From Paenibacillus_G sp049942825 (GTDB lineage: Bacteria; Bacillota; Bacilli; Paenibacillales; NBRC-103111), in assembly GCF_049942825.1 (NCBI RefSeq), contig NZ_CP187970.1, positions 6,448,001-6,512,000 of the forward strand: a DNA stretch of 64,000 bases, given 5' to 3'. Of this stretch, positions 43,304-51,800 are shown in pieces (position 1 is the stretch's first letter; every line of letters starts with the position of its first letter). Made by a program: the position numbers and the translations under genes. The notes under the pieces were generated by a model. That model was given only the letters and a program-made list of their open reading frames with translations. It was not told the origin of the DNA and ran no database searches.

Positions 43304-45580
43304 TCATGATGAAGCTCCGGCTGACTTTTCCAACCGGTATTGGTTCGGCGTCATGCCGGTGGCCCGTTTGAAGGCGGCGAAGAAGGTGCTCTTCGTCTGA
43401 AATCCGGACTGCTCCGTAATCTCCGCTACGGTCCAGTCGGTAGTGGTCAGCAGCCTGGCTGCATAGTCGATCCGCTGGTTCGCTATAAAGTCGGACAAGG
43501 AGCTCCCGAACCGGTCCTTGAAAATCTGCCGGGCATAGTTCACCGACATGGAGACGTGGGCGGCGATGTCATCGACGGAGAGATTCGGATCGTGCAGATG
43601 GTTGCGCACATACTCGATCATCTCCGCGGCCACCTCTTCTCTCCGGCTGGAGCCGCTCTTCCTGCGGTGGCTGTCCATGATCTGCAGCATCTCGCGGTAC
43701 ATCCACGAGTGGACTTCCGTGAGTGTGGCGAACTGGTCGAGGAACGCATGAATGCTCTTCATCCCATGGAAGGGGGTGTGGTGCTTGAAGCTTTTCATGA
43801 TCGTATAGATGATGTGGGTCAACTGCAGCCTGCATTCCTCGTAGCTCAGCTCCCGCATCTGGTGGATGAGCTGGTCCCAGTATCCTTCGAGCGCCTTCTC
43901 GTTGCGAAGCTGCACGGAGTGAATCACCTGCTGCAGCAGCGCTTCGTCCGGCTCGCTGCCCCGGCCTCGCTCATACCGCTCGAGATCATCCCGGGTAAAC
44001 ACCTTGTCTTCGTTATGAATAAACCGCAGCAGGGTCAGCTCGCAGAGCTGGTGATAGGTCAGCGGCAGATTCTCCTCCACGTCGAGCAGGGGGCTGACGG
44101 CAGCCTGCACTTCGAGCTTCAGCCACTGCCGGATCTGCCCCCGGGCTTCCTCCGCCGCCGCAATCACCTGCTCTCTGTCCCCCTCCCAAGCCGGCGAAGA
44201 GAGGAGCGCCACAATATGATCGGAGCCGAAGTCCACCGTCTCCGCCGCATAGCCATGATTCGCGAGCACCTCGGACAGGATGTTCCCCATCGAAAAACGC
44301 AGCAGCTTCCGCGATGCGAAGTCATACTGCTCATTGAAGCGTCCGTACGATTCCAGCCGGATGACGGCCATCCGGAACCATCCCGTACCGAGGATGGGCG
44401 TTCGGCCTTCGATGAACTCCCGGATCGGCTTCGAAGGCCCCGGACTCAGAATCCACTGGCGCAGGAAATCGTCCTTCACCAGAGCCTGGCTGCTCTTCAT
44501 CGACAGATCCAGCTGCTCGATCTGCTCCACCAGGGAATGGAAGCCCGAGCGAATCATAGCCACCTCATTCCCGGCCTTCGGGGACTGCAGGACGGGATGC
44601 CCGCTGCCCAATCGGCTCTGGATATGAGAAGCCAGGTCGCTTATCGGCTTCAGGCTCCGGTACGACTGCCAGAACAGGAACAGCAGCAGCGCGGCCAGGA
44701 GCAGCACCGAAGAACCGATAATCTCGAGCCGGATCTTGCCCACTTTGGCCTGCCATACGGAGAGGGGAGACAAATGATACACCGTCCAGCCTTCGGTCGG
44801 CAGCTGCTCGGTCCGGACGGACCAGGTCTCGCCGCCCGACTTCCACTCCCAGCCTGACGCCCCCTCCGGCGTACGCATGCCACCCAGCTCCTTCGCTAAC
44901 GCAGGGTCCGCGCTGCCCAGGATGTACTCGCCGTTTTTTCCTTCTATATACAGCTTGTTCTGATCTTCTTCCGAGATCTGGAGCATGTACTCCTGCAGAT
45001 GAGGTTTGCTGAACAGGATCACCGCATAGCCCTGGTAGCTCTGCCGGGGACCCGCGGATGGCACGACCAGGGCCAGATCCGACTCGCCCTGCGCCTCATG
45101 GTTCACGTACTGCAGATACGGGGTGGTCTGATGTCGAATGTAGTCCAGCATAGCCGGGTCGACAAAATCCCGGGTGGAATAGATGCTGGAGTCGGAGGTG
45201 TAGATGCGATCCAGATCGAAGTTGATCAAATAGATGGCGCGGATGAACGGCTCGCTGCTCATGAATTCCCTGACGCTGGCCGCAGCTTTGTTCAGGGCCA
45301 AGGGGGACTCCCCGCTCTTCTCCATGCTGAGCCACAGCCCGATGCTCTCATCCGAATAAATCCGCAGGGCAAACTGGCGCAGCTTCTGCAGGGTGAATTC
45401 CGAAGACTGGATGACCTGCTTCATCTTCGCCTCATGGGACTTGTCCATCTCCTCCAGAGCCGTCCGGACGAACTGCCCGCTGAGGAACCAGGTGAACATC
45501 AGGGTGAGCAGACTGACGGCAGCACAGGAGTACAGAAAGATGGTCAAGTACATTTTCTTCGGTTGGATACGGCTCCACAT
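43304..45580 (-). CDS. Membrane-anchored AraC-family sensor-regulator of the second sugar cluster
   Basis: Regulator of 758 residues: membrane helix near 10-33 (TIFLYSCAAVSLLTLMFTWF), extracellular Cache-like sensor to about 285, second helix near 288-308 (SSVLLLAALLLFLFW), HAMP-like linker and a cytoplasmic region, then an AraC double HTH at about 660-752 (LSVDDIAAHVSMSVNYARQIFKDRF; WTVAEITEQSGFQTKSTFFAAFKRA). ATG 45580 follows GAGAGGAAG; the ORF beginning at 45604 has no site. It precedes the importer genes in the same direction and most likely activates them when it senses the sugar outside. Confidence 0.91.
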   Translation of the reverse strand: MWSRIQPKKMYLTIFLYSCAAVSLLTLMFTWFLSGQFVRTALEEMDKSHEAKMKQVIQSSEFTLQKLRQFALRIYSDESIGLWLSMEKSGESPLALNKAAASVREFMSSEPFIRAIYLINFDLDRIYTSDSSIYSTRDFVDPAMLDYIRHQTTPYLQYVNHEAQGESDLALVVPSAGPRQSYQGYAVILFSKPHLQEYMLQISEEDQNKLYIEGKNGEYILGSADPALAKELGGMRTPEGASGWEWKSGGETWSVRTEQLPTEGWTVYHLSPLSVWQAKVGKIRLEIIGSSVLLLAALLLFLFWQSYRSLKPISDLASHIQSRLGSGHPVLQSPKAGNEVAMIRSGFHSLVEQIEQLDLSMKSSQALVKDDFLRQWILSPGPSKPIREFIEGRTPILGTGWFRMAVIRLESYGRFNEQYDFASRKLLRFSMGNILSEVLANHGYAAETVDFGSDHIVALLSSPAWEGDREQVIAAAEEARGQIRQWLKLEVQAAVSPLLDVEENLPLTYHQLCELTLLRFIHNEDKVFTRDDLERYERGRGSEPDEALLQQVIHSVQLRNEKALEGYWDQLIHQMRELSYEECRLQLTHIIYTIMKSFKHHTPFHGMKSIHAFLDQFATLTEVHSWMYREMLQIMDSHRRKSGSSRREEVAAEMIEYVRNHLHDPNLSVDDIAAHVSMSVNYARQIFKDRFGSSLSDFIANQRIDYAARLLTTTDWTVAEITEQSGFQTKSTFFAAFKRATGMTPNQYRLEKSAGASS

Positions 45581-45794
45581 AAGCTTCCTCTCCCCTCTTC
45601 CCAAGTTCCAAGATGAACATAGGCCAAGATTCCAGAATTGTCCAGTATGAATCTTATCAGGGAAGTCCGGATTTTATTACTCGGAGAGGCGAGCCTGCCA
45701 AGAACTGCACAGGATCGCGGCAGCATGGGAGGGGAAATAGAACGGCTTCTGGCCGCAAGGAGAAGGTTACTGATGATGTGCACAGCTAATGGAT

Positions 45795-45862
45795 GCAAGT
45801 TAATGGTGGAGGCAAGTTACGGATGGGGACAAGTTACGGATGAGAACGAATTACGGATAAAA
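45795..45862 (+). repeat. 17-bp tandem repeat, four copies
   Basis: Four head-to-tail copies with the shared core CAAGTTACGGATG-GG: GCAAGTTAATGGTGGAG, GCAAGTTACGGATGGGG, ACAAGTTACGGATGAGA and ACGAATTACGGATAAAA. It lies in a 650-bp gap between the regulator and the YitT-type gene that otherwise shows only a terminator and a duplicated gene end. Confidence 0.8.
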
Positions 45863-45988
45863 GGAGCCGGCAGCTGGGAACCCATCTTTTTGTACATTTA
45901 AGATAAGCAGCTCTAAACCGTCCTCTTGAAGAACAGTGCGTGCGTTTATTCCCATTCCAGGGAAGCGAGCCTCAGCGAGATAGTCGTG

Positions 45989-46033
45989 AAAAAAGCGCAG
46001 AATGGATGGAATCTTCCATCGCATTGTGCGCTT
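45989..46033 (-). terminator. Terminator downstream of the YitT-type gene
   Basis: Imperfect long stem with GCGCA/TGCGC and ATGGA/TCCAT arms, followed on the minus strand by CTTTTTT. It lies beyond the duplicated gene end. Confidence 0.7.
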
Positions 46034-46070
46034 GAGTGTAGTACGGGTTTGCCGCCTTGCTGCCTGCTAC

Positions 46071-46373
46071 CGGAGACCTTCCGGGCCGTCTGTGTAGAGC
46101 GCCGGAGAACCGGCCGGCACCTCCGCAAGAGGAGCCTGCCGGGGCTGCAGCTCGTCGTCCGCCGCATGCAGGTCGGCCAGAGTTACGCCGCCGCTGTGTG
46201 CTTTTGCAGCATACGGTAAACCGTCCCTGCTTATTATCGGAGACCTTCCGGGCCGTCCGTGTAGAGCGCCGGAGAACCGGCCGGCACCTCCGCAAGAGGA
46301 GCCTGCGCGGGCTGCAGCTCGTCGTCCGCCGCATGCAGGTCGGCCAAAGTTACGCCGCCGCTGTGTGCTTTTC
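46071..46373 (-). repeat. Direct duplication of the 3' end of the YitT-type gene
   Basis: 46071-46206 and 46238-46373 are over 90 percent identical by eye, 167 bp apart. The right copy encodes the last 40-odd residues of the YitT-type protein (VTLADLHAADDELQPAQAPL to stop). The left copy repeats them after the stop with few changes. Confidence 0.85.
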
Positions 46374-46971
46374 CGGGGATGGCATAGGTCTTTATTTCCT
46401 TCACCGGTTCGCTATTGATCTTGCTTTTAAAATAACTGATAATCAGGGAAGCGAGGGCGATGGAGCCGATCGAATACAGGGCCTTGGTCACGCCGACGGC
46501 GGACAGGGAGATGAGCACCACCATCCCGTCGAAGGCAAAATTGACGAGCCCCGGGTCCCAGCCATACTTCCTGCGGAGGTAGAACGCCAAGATGTTGGCT
46601 CCGCCTAGCGACGAGTTGTTCGCAAAGAGGATGCTGACCCCAAGGCCTATGCCCATCCCGCCCAATACGGCGCCCATCAAATTCGAGGGCTCGAAGGCCG
46701 GAAGCAGGGAATCCACACCCGTGAACAAGGTCAGGATCAGGACCGAACCCGCAGAATACAGCGTGAACGAACGGCCCATGGTGAGGGCCGAGAAGAGAAA
46801 GAAGGGAATATTGATCGCCAAGAACAATGCGGTAAAAGGAAGATTCATCAAGTAAGACAGGCTCAGCGACAGCCCTGCCGTCCCCCCGGTCACGGCATGC
46901 GTATGTTTGAGGAATAACAAGCCGATGGCCGTTACCATACAACCGAATACAATATTGGCAAATTTACGCAT
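46234..46971 (-). CDS. YitT-family membrane protein
   Basis: Integral membrane protein of 245 residues with five or six helices and the YitT-type glycine-rich pattern (ITGGTAGL-like TGGTAGLSLSLSYL near 28; GVDSLLPAF; GGMGIGLGVSILFANNSSLG; GANILAFYLRRK). The last 45 residues are a hydrophilic tail, the part that is duplicated downstream. The family has no firmly known function; roles in transport of amino acids or small solutes have been suggested for relatives. It is divergent from an Lrp/AsnC regulator 97 bp away, which may control it. ATG 46971 begins directly with the first helix. Confidence 0.75.
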   Translation of the reverse strand: MRKFANIVFGCMVTAIGLLFLKHTHAVTGGTAGLSLSLSYLMNLPFTALFLAINIPFFLFSALTMGRSFTLYSAGSVLILTLFTGVDSLLPAFEPSNLMGAVLGGMGIGLGVSILFANNSSLGGANILAFYLRRKYGWDPGLVNFAFDGMVVLISLSAVGVTKALYSIGSIALASLIISYFKSKINSEPVKEIKTYAIPGKAHSGGVTLADLHAADDELQPAQAPLAEVPAGSPALYTDGPEGLR

Positions 46972-46999
46972 AGCTCACTCACTCCACCGGTCTGTTTTT

Positions 47000-47051
47000 T
47001 ATAACACGTTACCTTTCCTTACATGATATACTAAGCGTAAAGCTTGTTATA
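47000..47051. promoter_or_regulatory. Inverted repeat in the divergent YitT/Lrp promoter region
   Basis: TATAACA (47000-47006) and TGTTATA (47045-47051) face each other across 38 bp, one next to each gene start. This could be a pair of Lrp-type half-sites used for looping; Lrp proteins bind as octamers to spaced sites. Inferred only. Confidence 0.35.
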
Positions 47052-47068
47052 TAAAGAAACGAACCTGT

Positions 47069-47584
47069 TTGGTGGAGCTGACCGAAACTTTGAAGGAAAT
47101 TGATGCAAATAAACTTCACATTGAAAGTTGGTTGTCTATCGTGGATGCCACAGATATTGCCCTGCTCAAATGGCTGCAGGAAGATGGGCGGATGACGGTC
47201 AGCGAGCTGTCCAAGAAGCTCTCTCTCAGCCGTCCCAGCATCTCCGAGCGCCTGCTCCGTCTCCAGGAAAAAGGGGTTATTGAGGGATTCAGCGCCAAGG
47301 TGTCACCGGCCGCAGTCGGCCGCAGCACCGTGCTCATGATCCAGATGAGCGAGCTTAAATTGTCCTACCATGATTTCGAGCAGAAGATGATCGCCGATCC
47401 CGACATCATCGAATGCCACCGCGTCACGGGGACGGTGGACTATATCATGAAGGCCGCGGTCGGCGGCGTAGACGGGTTGAGCCTGCTCGTCGAGCGGCTC
47501 ATGCTCTACGGCAGCCCGCACACGTCGGTGATCATCGGCTCCCCCGTCGCCGGACGACCGATCCTGCCGCGGGAAAAGAAATAA
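47069..47584 (+). CDS. Lrp/AsnC-family transcriptional regulator
   Basis: Leucine-responsive-type regulator of up to 171 residues. An AsnC-type winged HTH (DATDIALLKWLQEDGRMTVS; ELSKKLSLSRPSISERLLRL) is followed by the RAM ligand-binding domain (VLMIQMSELK; IIECHRVTGTVDYIMKAAVG). The start is uncertain: TTG 47069 or an internal TTG/GTG; there is no strong site, and the HTH begins only at about residue 25. It is divergent from the YitT-type gene and is probably its regulator, with an amino acid as effector. A strong terminator hairpin follows. Confidence 0.88.
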   Translation: MVELTETLKEIDANKLHIESWLSIVDATDIALLKWLQEDGRMTVSELSKKLSLSRPSISERLLRLQEKGVIEGFSAKVSPAAVGRSTVLMIQMSELKLSYHDFEQKMIADPDIIECHRVTGTVDYIMKAAVGGVDGLSLLVERLMLYGSPHTSVIIGSPVAGRPILPREKK

Positions 47585-47607
47585 GCCGCGGTACAGCCGG
47601 AAAGAGA

Positions 47608-47641
47608 CCAGCCCGCCTGCAGATTATTGCAGGCGGGCTGG
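47608..47641 (+). terminator. Terminator after the Lrp/AsnC gene
   Basis: Perfect 14-bp stem CCAGCCCGCCTGCA with its complement and a 6-nt loop, followed by TTGTGTT. The T tract is interrupted. Confidence 0.65.
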
Positions 47642-47756
47642 TTGTGTTGGCGGGCCGCGCGGCGTGGAGTCAGGCTGGCGTGCAAAGCGCCGGCATGCTG
47701 GAAGCATGGCGCAGGTGGCGGTGGCACGATGCATCCGAAGGCCGGCGATTTACGGG

Positions 47757-47895
47757 CGCTAGCACGGATTTTCCGTGCTAGACGGCAGTTCGCACTCCGC
47801 GCGGCTCCGCTAACGCGGATTTTCCACCTTCGGGCGGTCCGTCCGCGGCTAAAGCCGGCTCATCTCCTGCGCTTGCACGGATTTTCCGTGCTAGC
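47757..47895. repeat. Clustered palindromes with a CGGATTTTCC core
   Basis: CTAGCACGG-ATTTT-CCGTGCTAG at 47759-47781 is a perfect 9-bp hairpin. A second copy with one changed base lies at 47872-47894. A half copy (GCTAACGCGGATTTTCC) lies between them at about 47809. Their spacing is about 55 bp. They look like a small REP-type intergenic repeat. The rest of 47642-48080 shows no gene. Confidence 0.65.
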
Positions 47896-48099
47896 CGGCT
47901 TCCACTGTCCCGGTTCCGACACCCCGCAGCACGCTTCGCCACACCTCTCCCTTTTCTCCTGATCGGCGGCGAATTAAGGGGTTCACGTACCACTTTTTTC
48001 CTATATAATAGAATCAGCTTGTCCCGCTTCAGCGGCTGAGACTTTGGCAGAATGGGAGGATGAGATGAGCAGTATACACACAGGAGGTGCTTCTCCCGG

Positions 48100-48645
48100 A
48101 TGAGCCGACCGAACGACACTTCCACCTGGCCCGCCTGGGCCGTGGAGCCTGTAACGCTTGTCCCGCCCGACCCACAGTGGCCGGCGCAGGGCGAGAACCT
48201 GCGGCAGGAGCTGGCTTCGCTGCTGCTTCCCTTCGGGGTGACGGAGATCGAGCATATCGGCTCCACCTCGATTCCCGGCCTGCCCGCCAAGCCCGTCCTG
48301 GATCTGATGGCCGCCGTGCGCGGCTGGGAGGATGTGCCTGAGATCGCCCGCACCCTCGAACCGCATCATTGGCACTTCGTACCGCCGGAGCTGGATGAAC
48401 GCCCTTGGCGGCGGTTCTTCGTCAGGGCGGCGGGGGACCGGCGGACCGCCCATCTTCATCTGCTGCTGGATGGAGATCCCCATTGGGAGGAGCAGCTCTG
48501 TTTCCGGAACCGCCTCAGGGCCGACGATCCGCTCAGAGATGCCTATGCGGCCCTCAAAACGAAGCTGGCCGCCGATTTCCGGGACGACCGGGAAGCCTAC
48601 ACAGCGGCCAAATCCGAATTTATCCGCAGCGTTCTTCAGACCTAA
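48100..48645 (+). CDS. GrpB-family protein (UPF0157)
   Basis: Cytoplasmic protein of 181 residues of the GrpB family, which has a nucleotidyltransferase-like fold. The signature IEHIGSTSIPGLPAKPVLDLM is at residues about 49-68 and the family end block (HLHLLLDG; FRNRLRADDPLRDAYAALK) is present. The reaction is unknown; no partner gene is nearby. ATG 48100 has AGGAGG 11 nt upstream, a long but workable spacing. Confidence 0.88.
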   Translation: MSRPNDTSTWPAWAVEPVTLVPPDPQWPAQGENLRQELASLLLPFGVTEIEHIGSTSIPGLPAKPVLDLMAAVRGWEDVPEIARTLEPHHWHFVPPELDERPWRRFFVRAAGDRRTAHLHLLLDGDPHWEEQLCFRNRLRADDPLRDAYAALKTKLAADFRDDREAYTAAKSEFIRSVLQT

Positions 48646-48724
48646 CCCAAAATCCCATTTTATCCCACCGACCGCCCGGATCACGGGCCTATTTTCACTT
48701 CTTTTCATAGAACTACAGATTCTC

Positions 48725-48767
48725 TTCACATTCCCTTAACAAGCCAATAACACTGTCCTGCTAAAAT
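48725..48767 (+). promoter_or_regulatory. PhoP-box array and -10 of the secreted 5'-nucleotidase gene
   Basis: Three hexamers TTCACA (48725), TTAACA (48736) and ATAACA (48747) sit at exact 11-bp spacing, matching the TT(A/T/C)ACA direct-repeat PhoP box of Bacillota. They end 9 bp before a -10 TAAAAT (48762-48767). No sigma-A -35 is needed at PhoP-activated promoters. This predicts induction by phosphate starvation. Confidence 0.65.
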
Positions 48768-48827
48768 GTTTCAAGAGTCGACAAATTTCTTAAAGGTGAA
48801 CGGCTCCATTATACGGGAGGTAGAGAA

Positions 48828-51800
48828 ATGAGATCACCAGCATTCAAATTGGCGCTGGCCCTGCTGCTGTCCGGCAGCACGCTCGCACCATCGGCATCGT
48901 ATGCATCCTCCGATACATACCGTATCCTCGCAGCAGACAATGATACGGATGCGGTTCAAACATCCGCGTACGGTCTCCAAAGCGGAACGGGCGCAACCGT
49001 ACAGGAAGCGACATACGGACCGGTATCCGTCCAGCTCCTCGGCATCAACGACCTGCACGGCAAGGTCGATCAGACCTACCCGGTCGACCCCAACGGCGAC
49101 AAGGTCAATGAAGCGAACCTCGGCCGGATGGACTACGTCGCAGCTTACCTCAAGCAGCGCGAAGCCGGCAATCCGAATACGCTGATCCTGCATGCCGGCG
49201 ATACGATCGGCGGCAGCTCGCCCGTCACCGCCCTGCTGCAGGACGAGCCTACGGTCGAGATGCTCGAGTCCATCGGCTTTGACGGCGGCACGGTCGGCAA
49301 CCACGAGTTCGACGAAGGCACCGCCGAGATGCTCCGCATGATCCAAGGCGGCTCTCACCCGAAGGGCACAGCGAACTACGACGGCATGAACTTCCCTATC
49401 GTAGCGGCGAATATCGAATATAAGGCAGACGGCAGCCCCGTGCTCCCTCCTTACTTCATCCGCGAGATCGGCGGTGTGAAGATCGGCTTCATCGGCGTGG
49501 TCACCCAATCCACAGCCTCCATCGTCATGCCGGGCGGCATCGCCGACATCCGCTTCACGGATGAGACGGCAGCCGTGAACAAGGCGGCGGCCGAGCTGAA
49601 GGCGCAGGGCATCCGCTCCATCGTGGTGCTTTCGCACTTAGATGCCTCACAGAGCGGGACGAACGTCACCGGAGCAGCAGCGGATCTCGCGAACCATGTG
49701 GATGACGAGGTCGATGTGATTTTCGCGGCCCACAACCATGCGGTCGTGAACGGTACCGTCGACAACAAGCTGATCGTCCAGGCTTGGGAATACGGCAAAG
49801 CGATCTCCGATATAGACCTGCAGATCGACCCGGCTACGGGCGATATCGTGCAGAAGAGCGCGGAGATCGTGTACGTGGACCAGGCCGGCATCACGCCGGA
49901 CCCTGCCGTGGGAGCGATCCTCCAGAAGTACGTGGACCGCGTAGCTCCGATCATCAATGAAGTCGTCGGCACGACCTCGTCCGAGATGACCGGCGGCTAC
50001 GGCGTGCGCGGCCCTGTCGGCGACAATGCACTCGGCAACTTCATCGCCGATGGCATGCGCTATGCGATGAACAGCGACTTCGCCCTCATGAACGGCGGCG
50101 GCATTCGCGATAACTTGAACCAAGGCGATGTCACGTGGGGCGAGCTGTACAACATCCAGCCGTTCAACAACCAGCTCGTGAAGGTGGAAGTGACCGGCGC
50201 GGATCTCGAGACGATCCTGAACGCCCAGCTCTCTTCGCTCTACGGGCCGGACTACAGCATCGGCGGCTTCTCCTACACGTGGAACGGCAGCACGACCAAG
50301 GTCGTCGATATCTTCCTGCCGGACGGCTCCAAGATCGACAAGACGAAGACGTACACCGTCACCGTCAACAACTTCATGCAGACCGCCACTTCCTCGAAGT
50401 ACAAGCCGATCGGCACGCTCGGGAAGAATCCGGTCTACGGTCCGGAAGACCTCGAAGCATCCGTCGCCTTCACGCGCAGCTTCGGCGGCGCACCGATCAG
50501 CTACCAGGCCGAGGGACGCATCAAGGAAGTCTCCGGCGTACCGACCGATCCGGCACTGCTGACGGTCGCACAGTTCCGCGCGCTGGCTGACGGCACGGCG
50601 GGCAAAGCCCAAGGCGTCATCACCACCACGCCGCTCGGGAACAAAAGCTTCTATATGCAGGACAGCACGGGAGGCATCTTCATCTACTCGCCATCCGTGA
50701 CGGAGACGCTGGCCATCGGCGATAAAGTAACGGTCAGCGGGATCAAAAAGACGTTCAACGGTGAGCTGGAATTCGACTCCGGTGCTGCCGTGACCAAGAT
50801 CGGTACCGAACCTGTACCGGCACCGGTCCAGATCACTCCGGCTCAGGCGGGCGACCACCAGGGCAAGCTCGTGACCCTGAAGGCTGTTAAGGTATCGGAT
50901 ATCCGTGCGAATGACTTCAATGTCACGGCCGGCGGCTCGACCGTCATGGTCTACACCGGCGCTTACGGCGTAGGCACCACCCAAGTCAAAGACGGCGACA
51001 TCATCGACCTGACGGGCATCGCCGCCTACTATAACAAGAACCAGATCAAACCGCGCAGCGCAGCGGACATCGTGGTCACCGGCGGACTCAGCGATGCCGA
51101 AATCACGGCGGCGGACTCCAAAGCGCTGACGCTCGGCGATACGAGCGCCGTCACGCTGAACCTGACGCTGCCAACTGCCGGAGCGAAGGGCTCCGTTATC
51201 ACATGGAGCTCTTCCAACCCGGCTGCCGTAGCGGCGGATGGTACGGTCACCCGTCCGGAGAAAGGCCAGCCGGCGGCAGCGGCGGTCCTGACGGCGACGA
51301 TCACGAAGGGCACCTCCACCCTGACCAAGAACTTCTCCATCACCGTCAAGCCGAAGCGCCTCACCGACCAGGAAGCCGTAGCCAACGCCAAAGCCGCCCT
51401 GTTCCTGACGTATGACGGCGTATCCGACAAGCTGAAGCTGATCACCGCAGGGGCTGACATGACTACGATCTCCTGGAGGCTGACCAATCCGGAGCTCTCC
51501 CGCATCGTTGACGTCACGACGGGTGCCGTGGACCGCACCAAAGTCATCGGAGGCAGCGAGAAGGTAACCCTCGTCGCCACGATCTCCCGCGGAACGTACT
51601 CCGATATCGATGTGTTCACGATTCTCGTGCGCGGACTGCCGGCTCCGGCGGTAGTAAACGCCGTATACGAGAATGACACATTCGTCACCGGCACGGCCAA
51701 GGCGGGCTCCACTGTGACGGTCCGCACCGGCGACATCGTGCTCGGCAGCTCGGCGGCCCATGCCACCACCGGTGCTTACCAGGTGCCTATTGCAGCCCAG

